From Chrysophaeum taylorii (Eukaryota > Sar > Pelagophyceae > Pelagomonadales > Pelagomonadaceae), in contig JAQMWT010000002.1 in assembly GCA_029834535.1 (NCBI GenBank), positions 62,001 through 126,000 of the forward strand: a stretch of DNA of 64,000 nt, given 5' to 3'. Position 1 is the stretch's first letter; each line of letters opens with the position of its first letter. The notes beneath the pieces are model-generated. The model was not told where the DNA came from. It did not search any database and was given only the letters and a program-made list of their open reading frames with translations. Position numbers and translations under genes: made by a program. This document shows positions 19,901 to 32,118 of this stretch, piece after piece.

Positions 19901-22900
19901 GTCAAATGCCAACTGCACTTTGCTCCATGTTGCTGGATCCTCGCTGAGGAAGGGTATATTGTCCGATGAAACTTGAGCGTCCGAGCCAGCGACGCTGGTA
20001 TTCTTCTCGAAGTCGACTACAACGTGCGCGGCACCATCGTTAGAATTGACTCCATCAGTTGTGTTGTGCTCGGCATCGCAATAATAGTCGGGCGAATCAC
20101 CAGAAGAATCTATGTATCTTTCTTGAAATATATTGCAGTTGAGCTCGCTCTCCGTATCGGCATCATCGATCCCTCCAAAGAGCACATCCGGTGCGTCTGG
20201 CGCGGACGGTGCGCCACATTGTGCTTCCTCGGCACGCGCGTCACGCACGTCGTGGAGATGGCCGACGTACATGAGCGAAGCGACGACGACAACAAAAGTG
20301 GACATAAGCGCCAGCATGATGCGCGCCCGCTGCACGTCTGGCGCACCCCCGAACGTATTCTTGGTGAAGAGCTGCATATACGTGACAAAAACATTTTGAG
20401 TTGCAAAGTTGCGCGCCGTGTCGTTCGTCGATAAGGAGTCGTCGTCGCCGCCGCCGCCGGCGCTTGAAGAAGACGCGATTGTGACCTCGCAATCGCACGC
20501 AACGCGCGACGACGTAGAGAGCGCCGAGTTCACGTTGCAACCGCCAGTCGTCCATGTGGGATCGCTCGAGCCCCAGGAAACGCAAGCTTCATCCACGTCG
20601 AGGCCACAACCCACAACTTCGATGTATTTGGTGCCGTTGCACTTGCGCCGAATTGTTGTGTTGTCCACGGGACACGCTACTTCAAGCATTTCGTACGAAT
20701 TCCAAGGACAAACAAGCGTTACGTTCGCATGAAGCGGCGCAGACGTCGGGGCGAGCGTTACATTTCGAGACATTGGAAGCAGAAACGACGCAGTCGTATT
20801 CACCCGCGAATCTCCATCTGCCCTCGCACTGAAACGAACGACTGAACTCGACGTGAGATCGGAGGCGTCCCGCGCGCTAGACCGCAATTCTATCACCGCT
20901 GCCGAGTACGCTTCGCTCTGTCCGGGCAGAGTCGCGGTCGCTCCGGACGTCGCTAATTCAACCGCATCGATGCCCGAGTTGCGGCGAGCCACTACATCGA
21001 TATTGGTCTGTGAAACAGTCGCGGCAGCCTCGTCAGCGACCAAGGGCGCAACGAGCTTCGTTGCCAAGACATCAAGTGCGACGTACATAACATTGATCGT
21101 CCTTGCAATACTAACTTGGCTTTCTTCGGTCCCTGCCATGGCGAGGCGGCGCCGCGTCTCGTCCTCATCAAAGATGCTCGTCTCCAGAAGCTGACTGAGT
21201 ACACTCAAACAGCTACTCGCATCATCACCTTCATAGTCGATGTTGCTAGCTTCGGCAATTATGCTGTCGATCTTGTCTAAGGCAAGCGTGGCAGTGTCGA
21301 ACGCAAGCGCAGAAGCGTTTGAGACTACTTCATCCAGGCAGGCCGCGAATAGTGTCGTTTGCTCGGAGAAGCCTGCGCGAAGTTTGCCAGCCTCATCACA
21401 CGGACAGACGGACAGACAGACATATCGCAAATTATAAAATGTGCGTCGTACCTTGTGTGAGTGCTAGAGCGTTAGAAATGGCCTCAACGATTTTGGCAAG
21501 CAATTCGGTGTCGCTTGGGAACGTACGGGCGGAAGCGATTGCCTACGATGTCTCATCTAAAAGGCTCCTCCAATCAGTGGCGACGACGCACGATATTGCA
21601 CACGTCCTCGTACGAATGTGCTGCGAGAGCTGAGGACAAAAGACCGTCGACTTGCGTCAAGAGTGCGCTCCCGCGCTGTGTATTGGGTGTGACGACGACC
21701 TCGACCGAATCCTCGGTCGAAGCACCAATTGCGTCTTGGATCGTCGCGACAACGGTTTGCGAGCATTCCTCGCACTCGTCTTCACCCGGGGGGAGGAGAA
21801 TGTCGCGCAGGACAGCATCTTCGGTCGACACCCGGAGGACTTGTCCTCCCTCGATACCAAAACCATACAGAAGTGGGAGCTCGTCTCCCTCCCAATCAAA
21901 CGCGGAGATAGTGAACGTCGTGTTCAATGCCTGCCCCCTCGTTGGACTCGACACGACGTCGCCACCCCGAGGACTTCGCGCCACGTAGAAGGCGACGGTG
22001 GCGAAGCCAGTATCGGATGCATCAGTGAGCGCGGCGTCGAGCTCAAATGTGTAGCTGGCTCCTTCAATCAAAGTATGGCGCTGGACTACCAAGTTGACTT
22101 CGCTCTTCATGTAGAGGCAGCCGTTCGTGCAGCTGAACAAGCACGCGTCGCGCGCAAGAGTTCCGTCCTGGCCAACCACATCGCAGCGAGAGACGAGCTG
22201 CGCCACCCAGTCGCAGGTTGACGTTGCATCGCCTGCCTTGAACCAACTCGTCGAATCGGCCTGGCAGGTAACGCCAGCATCTGGGGCTCGACGTCGATTA
22301 ACCTGCAGACTCGAGCGGCTCACATCCAAAAGACTCGCCTCACCAACGAACGCGCCTTGGACGACACTCCAGGTAGTATTCAACCAAAGAACCGCCGTGG
22401 CGGTTTCTCCAGAAATGTGCGCAAGGGCCGTGCCTGTCAACACCAAGCGCTCGTTCGCGAGGACAACGCTCGTCGCCACATCGATGCCAACCGACGGGGG
22501 GTCAGTATCGTGATACAGCTGAATCGACGTCGACGCGGCTGTTTCAGACAGACTTGACTCCTGGCGCCTTGTCACAGAGACAGCAACGCGAAACACCCTA
22601 TAGCCCAGGAGAGATAGATCAAGAACGAGCTCTTCATGAGTCGTGTTGCCAACGACCGCAGTGATGCACGACGTGTCTTCGTGATCGTCGAGATTCGTGC
22701 AATTCCATTCGAAAGCAAGTCCGGCCGCAGCTCCAGTCACCCCTTGGACGTCGGGATCCTCTGACGCCGCCGCCGAGATGATTTCGATACCTCGTTGCGG
22801 AACGGAACGACTTCCGCCAGAGATTACGACCTCCAGATCCGAGAGTCCACAGCTCACGCGCACGCTTTCGGAGCTAAAGTTGCCAGTCAGTTCGTCGGAG

Positions 22901-25900
22901 ACCCGGACAGACAGCAGGTAGTCTGTCGCTGCATCGAGAGTATACGAATCCAGAGTGAAAAATCTCGGATCGCGCGACGTCGATTCGATACCGGTCGAGC
23001 TTCCGCCGTCGTCGTAAAATGCGAGCGACCACTCGTAATCGAGGCGCTGGGATGCGGACTCGTAGGCATTGCCGCACACCGTCGCAGTCGCGTCTGCCTT
23101 CACCGAGAGTGCATCCGGCCGAAGCACCGATTTGCCTTCTGTCCCACCAACAATCTTCACAGTAGGCCTCGAATCCGACGACAAGATAATTCTCGTGCTG
23201 CTATTGCCTTTTTCACCAAAAACGTTCTCGAGGGCGAGAGAGACGTGGAGCGCTCGAACGCCCTCTTCGAACAGTGCGGTCAGAGTTTCTGTCGAGTACA
23301 CAAGCACTTCATTCCCTTGCGCGCTAGCCGTCGCCGGCGGCATCTCCAGCGCCTCGAAGACTTCGGACGACGTCGTCGTGCGGTTGAGCATGGGGCTTTC
23401 AACCACGGTCCAGTCAACCGCAACAAAATCGCGGCCCGCTGAACCACTAGATAGGTAGGCATCGACTTCGAGCGCGACGCAAATGGAAACGGACAACGGG
23501 GCCTGGAATACGACGCTTGGGACAATCGGCACCGCCGGACCCACCACAGCGATGGTCGTCTCGTTCGACGTCTGATAGCACACACACTTCTCGTCATCGG
23601 CACACGCATTCGTGATCACACCAGCGCGCAATGTCCAATTAGCGCCAGGCAAGATAATGGACTCGCTCACGTCTGCTTCCATTTGGGTGCTCGAAAGCCA
23701 CATACAGTCGACAATATCGGCAGAAATGGCAAAGAGTAGCGAACACGCGAAGAAACTCCCCGCATCAAGACCGGCTTGATCCGTTGCTTGATCGAAGATG
23801 ACGACAATCGACGTTGCAGTCGAATCGAACTGAGCCGACTGTAGACGAGGCGGATAGGGAGGCGCCACACATCGTCGAGGGCTTGGGGCCCAAGTGCTTG
23901 GGTGGATGGTCGGTTCGGACGTCGACATAGCTGTAGGCACTGGGGTTGCGCTCACGGGGTGTAACGTGACGGTTGGCTCAGCCGTCACTAAAATAGGCGA
24001 ACGCGTGGACGGCAAACTAGTAGTCGGAAATCGACGCGAGGGTGAGGTCGTCGTCCGCGTGAAGGTTGGACGACTGGTCGGCGCTGCGCTACTTTCAACG
24101 TTGGGCATAGTAGGTACTCGCGTGGGTTGGCGCGACGGGGTCGACGACGACGGCGGCGAATGGCTTACCTCCGCCATCGAAGGAGAAACAGACGCGGACG
24201 GCGCGAAAGTTGGCATGACAGACGGCGGCACGGTACTTGGGCCGAAAAATGCCAATTCAACTCTGCTGGGTGCTTGTGTTGTACTGGCGAACGATGGCTC
24301 TGCTGCGGAAGGCAGCTCATGATAGCTCGCATTTGTCGGCGAAGTTGTTGGTGCATGCGTCGTGATCCCCAGCGTTGGGACCGTCAACAAGGATTTTTGC
24401 GTCGGGCACGTCGTCGGATACGGAGTCGACGTCGTTGCCTGAATCGCTGGCATCAACGTTCGTTTTTGTGCTGGTGTCGTCGTTGGAAGAGATGACACTG
24501 TTCTTAAAGGTGACCCCGTACTTGGCTCACTAGTGGGGATGATCATCGCGACGGTCGACGGCGCAGTCGACACCACCGTGGACGGGATGGTCGACGAGAC
24601 GCTGAACAGTTTCTGCGATGGTGTATTCGATGGCGTTGATGTTGGTCCCTTCGAGGGCATAACAGTCGTTGTCGAAAACGGTCTCCACGTTGGCGCCGTC
24701 GACGGCGGAGCCCAAGTTGGTTGGAGCGTCGTGTAGTCGCCGGGGCCTGTTGGTTGCAGCGTGTCTTCGGGCTCGCGCGTCGGTGAGTTGGCCGGCTCGA
24801 AAGTCGGTGCATCTTCAGACTCGCGTGTGGGTTGGAGCACTTTCGCGGGTGTAGGAAACATCGATGAATGTGGTTGCGTCGAGATAGGATTTTCCGCGAC
24901 ACCAGACGGTAGACTCGTTGGCGCGCTTGAAAAGTGCTGCACGGAATCAGAATTTTGGTGTTGCCCAGCTCCTGATGTCGAAGGCGCTGCTGTCCCCGTC
25001 GAGACTGCCGTCGGCAGTCGAGACGTCTGCGTCACACTTGGGAGCTCCGTCACACTATTTCCGATTGCAGGGGATGGTGCTTCCGAGATGGGGGCGTTCG
25101 TGGAAAAAGTGTTGTTCTTCCAACTCGCGGGTGTGGGCAACAGTACAGGCATTGGCAGATATGCTGTCGCAGGGTCCATCGAGGACGGTGAGTGTGTCGA
25201 CGAAAGGTCTGCTGTTGGACAAGGTACCGGCGCGCGTGATTGCAATAACTTCGAAGGAAGCCTCGACGACGACGATGGCGGACGAGAAGGAGTAAACGAT
25301 GGTAGCACTGAGGGAGACGATGCTGGCAGCGGAGATGGCACCGCCGTCGTCGGAGATACGGATAACGATGGTTGACTTGTGGGAAAAAGAGAAGGATTCA
25401 CAGATGGAGATGACTCCGGAAGCTGCGATGGGAGCTTCGACAACGATGGTGCACTTTTTGGAGCGAAAGAAGGCATAACGGACGTTGGCACATGCGATGT
25501 CACCGCAATCGACGGTAGCATCGACGTTGATGGGGCACTTGTGGGAGGAGAGGAGGGCATCGCAGATGGATTGGTCGACGGAGATGCCTCAAACCACGGC
25601 GATGGAACGGATGAAGGCGCCGCGCTGGGCGATGGTGACGTATGGTGCGATGGTCCAGCTGTCGGAGAGAGAGATGGACAGCGAGACGGAACGTTAGACG
25701 GCACAGGAGAAGGAATCTTGCTCGGCATGAGGCTTGGGGCAAGGCTAGGCAGACCACTGGGCTTATTCGTGGGACGTGGTGTGGACGAAGTAATTTGACT
25801 AGTACTGGGCGATCGCGATGATGACAACGCGAGCGACGCCTCGACCTCGACCGTTACCGATGCCAGCGACGTCGTTTCAGCCAGCGCCGTTTCGAGCGAG

Positions 25901-28900
25901 CCGTCGGTGACGGCCGTATCGAGCGCCGTGTCAAATGCGTCCACGCTCCTGGCCACCGCCTCCACGTCGACGCGCGTCAACCCCTCCTCAAGGAGTCGCC
26001 TCCTACCCGAGTAGGTACTCGCAGACACTGAGGTGACGCTAAAGTCCGCGTCGACCGCCGCCTCAACAGCGTCCGCGAAATCGTCCTGGGCGTCCTCGTC
26101 AAACGCCAACGCGTCCACGCCCGACAGCACCACGGCGCGCGTCACCGTCTCGCCCGTCGGGTGCTCTGTGGGCGCTGTCGTTGGCGAGTGATTCGCCTTA
26201 AGCGTCGGATCAATGAATGCTGGCACCGTTGGCTCTGGGATGTTTGTTGTTGGAAGCGGCGATGGCCTTGAGCTGGGTGTGTTCGACGATATCGCAGACG
26301 GAGATACCGACGGGTTTACAGACGGCTGGCTGGATGGGTTTACCCTTGGCACGGTGGAAGGGGGCACTGATGGAAAAGGCAACGGCATAGATGTCGGTAT
26401 CGATGCCGGAATTGGTGAAGGAAAGGCACTCGGAAAGGTGCTAGATTGCGTTGTGGGCACAGGTGATGGAGATAATGTCGGTTGGCCCGTTGGCTCTGAA
26501 GATGGTTGTGCTGTCGGCCGAGTCGTGGGGGTGTTTGTTGGTAGCAGCGAGGGGCTGGAGCTAGGGGGTCTCGATGGCACTGCTGACAGAGTTGCCGACG
26601 GGCATACAGACGGATGGCCCGATGGTTTGACGCTCGGCATGCTGCTTGGTGATACCGAAGGTTTGGGTGATGGCGTTGAAGTTGGAATCGAGGCCAGCAG
26701 AGATGAGGGCGTTCGAGTTGGAAACAAACTCGGCTGTTTCGTGGGCGAAGACGATGGAGTCATTGTTGACTGACTCTTGGGCGCTTCCGAGGGATTTGCA
26801 GTCGGTGCGGAGGTCGGAGCACTTGTGGAATGCGAGGATGGCGAGGAGCTTGGGGCATTCGAAGGCTTTTCCGAAGGGCTGGCCGAGTATGCATTGGACG
26901 GTTGGCTCGATGGTGCGGGTGCGCCTGTTGGAAAGCTTGATGAACCAATGGTCGGGCATGAGCTCGGTGCGCTCGAAGGCAGACTATGTGGAATTGTCGT
27001 TGGCACAGCCATAGTGATGGTAGTGGGCACCGCAGTGGGATAAAAACTAGGATGCTCTGAGGGTGTCGACGATCGCAACGAGCTCAGCGCACTCGTCGGC
27101 ATTGCTGAGGGGGCGACTGTGGGTGCGGAGGCCGGGGAATTGGATGGAAGCGACGATGGCCGGGAGCTCGGTGTGCTCAATGGCCTCGGGGATGGAGTAG
27201 CCGAGGGTGTTTTTGATGGTTGGATCGAGGGTGGTGCGCTTGGAAAGCCGTTGGGGAAGCTCGAGGGCGGGGCCGATGGATTAGTGCCTGGGAGAGCGAT
27301 GTGCACCGACGTCGGCAATGCAGTGGGATATGAGCTAGGGTCCTTCGTGGGTGTCGACGATGGTGACGAGCTCGGCAGGCCCGTTGGATCGGCGGAGGGC
27401 GCAACGGTTGGCACTGAGGTCGAAGCTTCGGTGGGAACCAACGACGACTCAGAGCTAGGTGCGCTCGATGGCTTCGCGGACGGAGTGACAGACGGATTTA
27501 TGGATGGCGTGTTTGAGGGTGATGCACTCGGAACACGGCTAGGATGGCTCGACGGGCTCGGTGTAGGCACTACGCTCGGTGTGCTCGAAGGCAGCGGAGT
27601 CGAAGTCGTCGACGGGGGCGAGATAGGGACGGAAGTCGGCACCGTAGTAGGACGTGAGCTAGGTTGCGTCGTTGGCGTTGATGACGGCGACGAGCTGGGC
27701 ATGTTCGATGGATCCGCAGATGGAATTGCGGTCGGCGTGAAAGTCGGAGCATTTGTCGGAAGCATTGAAGGCAAGGAGCTAAGAGTTTTCGTTGGCAACG
27801 CTGACGGAGCTGCAGACGGAGTCCCGGTCGGTTGGCTTGTGGGTGATGCACTCGGAAAGCTGCTAGGGATACTTGAGGGCCTTGATTTAGGCGCTGAGCT
27901 TGGCACACCCGAAGGTAGCGGTGTCGGATTCGTTGTCGGCGAGGAGATAGGAACTGATGTTGGCACCGCACTGGGATATGAGCTAGGCTGCTTCGTTGGT
28001 GTCGACGAGGGCAATGAGCTGGGCGCGCTAGTCGGATGAGCGGATGGCCTTGAGGTCGGCGTGGACGTTGGCGATTCGGTGGGAAGCGATGATGGCAGAG
28101 AGCTGGGAACGTTCGTTGGCAACGCTGACGGAGCGGCAGATGGAGTCACAGTTGGTTGGCTTGTGGGAGATACACTCGGAATGCTAGTAGGGATGCTCGA
28201 GGGGCTCGATGTAGGCACTGAGCTTGGCACACCCGAAGGCAGCGGTGTCGGATTCGTTGTCGGCAAGGAGATAGGCACTGATGTTGGCACTGCAGTGGGA
28301 TATGAGCTAGGCTGCTTGGTGGGTGTCGAAGACGGCGACGAGCTCGGAGAGCTCGTTGGATCTGTCGAAGGCGCGGCACTCGGTGCGGAGGTCGGCGACT
28401 TGGTGGGAAGCTGCGATGGCTGGGAGCTGGGTACCCACGACGGTGTTGCGGATGGAGTAGCAGACGGAGTCCCAGTTGGTTGGTTTGTGGGAGATGCACT
28501 CGGAATGCTGGTCGGAATGCTCGAGGGACTTTCTGTTGGCCTCGAGCTCGGCGAACCCGAAGGAAAAGGCGACGGATTTGATGTTGGGACAGCAATAGGA
28601 GTCGGTGTCGGCACGGCAGTAGGACACGAGGTAGGCAGCCTCGTGGGCCCCGACGACGGCGAAGAGCTGGGCGTGCTTGTTGGCAGTACCGAGGGTTTGC
28701 CTGTTGGGGTGGAGGTCGGGTCCTGCGTGGGCGGCGATGATGGCGTTGAGCTGGGGGCTTCGGATGGCATCGCTGAAGGAGACGCCGAAGGTATCGCAGA
28801 TGGATGTCTCGTGGGCGCGGCGGTCGGGTCTCCACTCGGAAGATTCGACGGATTCACTGTTGGATCTGAGCTCGGCGCGCTCGAAGGAAGACCCGACGGC

Positions 28901-30822
28901 AAACTCGTCGGTATCGCGAATGGAACTGGCGTCGGCATCGCCGTCGGATGGGAGCTCGGCTGTTTTGTGGGTAACGACGTCGGCGAGGGAGTGGGGTCGC
29001 CTGTCGGAGCTGCCGAGGGCACGCCGGTTGGCGCAGAGGTTGGAATCTTCGTGGGAAACGGCGACGGAGAAGAGGTGGGGACAGCTGATGGCGTCATTGA
29101 AGGACAAGACGATGGATCGGCTGAAGGGAGGTCGGAAGGACAGACAGTAGGGCAGCTGCTCGGTTGGTTCGAAGGCCTTTTCGACGGAATCGTGGTTGGT
29201 ACGAGCGAAGGAAGTTGCGTTGGAATATCAGTTGGAGTAGATGCTGGAGCCTGGGAAGGTGCGGAGGTTGGGGTCGAGCTTGGCGCGCTCGACGGGGTTA
29301 TTGAGGGCGTAGCAGACGGCAGAGTCGAGGGCTTCTCTGAAGGTGAAGCGCTTGGCGCGCTGCTAGGTAAGCTCGTTGGAGCAAACGTTGGTAGAGCACT
29401 GGGCGCGTTGGAGGGTGGAGACGATGGAGTCGACGTCGGCATCGACGCTGGAGCCGGCGAAGGGAGTGCTGTTGGCATTGAGCTCGGGTGGCTTGATGGC
29501 GAACCCGACGGAATTGCTGACGGGCTCGCAGTCGGCAAAGTCGAGGGATTGCTTGTCGGGAAGCTGGTTGGCATGGTGGACGGACTTGATGTGGGAGGCG
29601 CACTCGGCACGTTGGAGGGAGGACGCGACGGGAAAGATGTGGGAATAGAGGCTGGAACCGGCGAAGGCAGGGCTGTTGGCATCGAGCTCGGTTGCTTGGT
29701 CGGTGCCTGCGATGGTGCGTACGTAGGCGTGGTAGTTGGGCGCGACGAGGGTTGCGTCGTCGGTGAGGCGCTTGGGTCGTGAGTCGGCACAGCTGACGGC
29801 AGCACGCTCGGGCTCCTCGACGGCGCTGCGGACGGTCCGGGCGAGGGTTGACCGGAAGGGTGACTCGAAGGTCCGTGTGTCGGCTGAGCCGTGGGAAAGT
29901 TCGATGGCAACCACGACGGAGCCGAAGTGGGTTCGTTTGACGGCGAAGTCGTAGGGAGAGCAGTCGGCCCAGTCGCCGGGATAGGAGACGGCTTTGCCGT
30001 CGGAGTTGCGCTGGGTAACCTACTTGGACTCGACGAAGGCACGCGCGTAGGCGATGAGCTCGGGCGAGATGACGGTATGAATGTAGGTGGTTGTGAGGGC
30101 TGGGTTGTCGGCCGACTTGTTGGACATTCTGATGGTTTGGATGTAGACGGCCTCGCCGTCGATGGCTTTGGCGATGGCGAGGGTGTATCGGACCAGTCAT
30201 AGACAAATAGCGAGTACCACTCGGAAAAGTCCGATGTATCATCCTGGTCAGCACCAAAGGTGAGGTATACTCCCTGATAATCCGGTGCAACATCATCGAG
30301 ACCTTGATCCAACGCGAGAGAGCATTTCGAGGATGATGATTCGGCGACGAACGAGGCAGAAGTCGCGGAGATGGTCACAGAGATGTCGTATCTCGTGTAG
30401 TCGATGCAGGAGACGTACGTTCTAACGCTCGGACCGTAAATGTAGAGATACCAACAGTTCCAGACAAACTTCATCGTGCCCGAAGCCGTACTCCACGACC
30501 AGCCCTGATTAGAATCGACCGAAAAGTACACGAACTGGTCGTCGCAGACGTGGTCTTTGCCGATGCTTCCTTCGACGCGAATGACGCGCGTGCTGGCGAG
30601 GCTCTCGCTATATCGTATTCGGTTGCTGTTTCCCGTCACGAACAGCGTTCCATCGGACGTTTCGATGTTGTCCGAGTCCGTACACGTCCACTCGCTGTCA
30701 TCGCACGAAAACTTCGAGAAGTTTTCGAAGGCAATCGTCGTATACTTCTCGTCCAGTCTCCTTGCCCACGCGACCCACAGGAGGAGTCCACCTCGAAGTC
30801 GTCGCACCAACTTCGACACCAT
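16996..30822 (-). CDS. Giant REJ/GPS polycystin-like membrane receptor with PSxxPS stalks, ten exons, about 4385 residues
   Basis: Exons (minus strand) that join in phase: 30822-21592, 21542-21452, 21372-19467, 19325-19206, 19177-18403, 18322-18214, 18151-17535, 17487-17413, 17331-17194, 17091-16996. The fourth exon could instead start at 19298. Order of parts: signal peptide (1-25), Cys/aromatic head (to about 212), Pro-Ser stalk (about 215-1538), small SEA-like domain with GRRRLLEEGL (about 1545-1675), second stalk (to about 2306), REJ-type Ig-like region (about 2330-3000), helical GAIN-like part, GPS site (CVSWGSSDPTWTTGGC, then CDCE, about 3371-3402), first membrane helix (about 3459-3478), a cytoplasmic loop of about 240 residues without a recognisable PLAT domain, then helices near 3722, 3795, 4139, 4180, 4285, 4310 and 4331, with a Cys loop (TCLRPRTF, RRMCKWDE) between the second and third. 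This order is that of polycystin-1/REJ receptors, where GPS is a self-cleavage site. Ligand unknown. It is transcribed away from the gene at 32119. Confidence 0.85.
25790..26195 (-). other. SEA-like domain between the two Pro-Ser stalks of the giant receptor
   Basis: Residues about 1545-1675 of the giant protein interrupt the repeat stalk with a folded-looking segment (AVVLSGVDALAFDEDAQDDF, RRRLLEEGLTRVDVEAVARS). Stramenopile Pro-Ser-repeat proteins often carry a domain of this kind (SGV...F...A, RRLL, VDV strands). Its base composition is less repetitive than the flanking stalks. Confidence 0.5.
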
Positions 30823-32118
30823 GCGTGACAGCGATCCGTTGTACTTCCGTTTTTCTTATTTTTTTTTTTTGCCTCAACCCAGAACTGACGTCGCGACGGT
30901 TACACGAAAACGTTCGGGAATGCGCCCTGTCCTTGATCAGGCACCAAGCGGCACTCAATAAACAAACAACGTGGAGTGTCCGGGTGGCTACGGCCGTCAA
31001 GCCCGCATGTGAGTTTTTGCCGCGAGAGCGATGCGTGAGGAGGTTGCCCGTATTCACGCCTGCCACCTGCACCACAGTCTCACAGACTCTTGCACCTGTC
31101 GCCACCCGGTTGTTGTGTAAATAAGGGCCTGAAAATCAAATTTGACGAATCACTAAACTATGCAAATCGTGCAAAAGTTCATCACTCTTTCGAAGCTTCC
31201 CATCGTTCTCGGAATTCTTGGAACTCGTTCCTCGAATTGTTCGAAACTTTGAACTGCTACGTAATATGATGACTCGTGAGGATCTATCTTTTTTGGAATC
31301 TTCTAAAGCACGACATATCAAAATCCAACGGGTTCGGACATAACGGCGTAATTTCGTTGCAGTTTTTGTCGAAGCAGACAACGGTTAGCAGTACGATTGT
31401 TAACGGCTACCATCACATGCACTCACAAAAAAAAAATCGCGAAAGCAAAATTACAGGTCGTCGTCGTAGAGCGCGCAAAAACATCCCGAGAAGAAGGGTC
31501 GTCAAAACGTTGACGTCAAACGGCCGTCTTGTGTTGACGTTGACGATGACGTGACGCTTGACGTGACCACTATTGGCGAGCAGGTCACGGTCGAGGGATT
31601 TTACGTGACGTCGGCGGCGATGACGGAAGCGGCTCAAAGCGCCTGTACACCAGCTCGCGTTGGATGAGGATGTGAGCGGGGCGGAGGATGAGGCATACGC
31701 CGCGAGGCCGTACATTCCACCCAGAGCAGTATCGGGGATAAGGCGCCCGCCCGGGAAAGGAAGCCTGGAGGAGAACGGCGGCTTCAGGGGTTTGGAAGCA
31801 CGTCAAGCGCCCGAAAAAAAGGGGATCACCCAGAGTGAAGAAGACATGGACTGCAGCAAAAGGACGCAGAGCTGAATCTATCGCGATCCGAAGAGGGGCA
31901 CGACGCATTACGAACTGCTGCGATGCCGAGGAGGGAGGAAGGAAGGAAGACCAGCAGCGGTACTTTGGACGGCTACATTTCGGTGACGACGGGTTTTCCT
32001 CCGTCCGAAAAGAAAGCTGTCGGCGTCAGTCGAAGGAGAGAGTTTGACTAGTCTCTTCTTCGAGTAGTAGTAGTAGGTAGGGTAAGGTAGGGTAAGTAAG
32101 CGAAGATTGTCGCGACGC
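30823..32118. promoter_or_regulatory. Divergent intergenic region between the giant receptor and 3-dehydroquinate synthase
   Basis: The first 300 bp (30823-31140) are the second copy of the duplicated upstream region (matches to 1173-1235, 5153-5397 and 6101-6114). The rest shows no gene. TAGTAGTAGTAGGTAGGG repeats (32065-32095) lie just before the 32119 start. Confidence 0.4.

Noticed and set aside
26213-29782. Long plus-strand ORFs of DG/EG/VG repeats opposite the Pro-Ser stalk
   Set aside because: They are the complement of a strongly biased PSxxPS repeat read in a stop-poor frame. They lack start context, signal peptide or domains, and end at irregular places, while the minus strand is one continuous in-phase protein.
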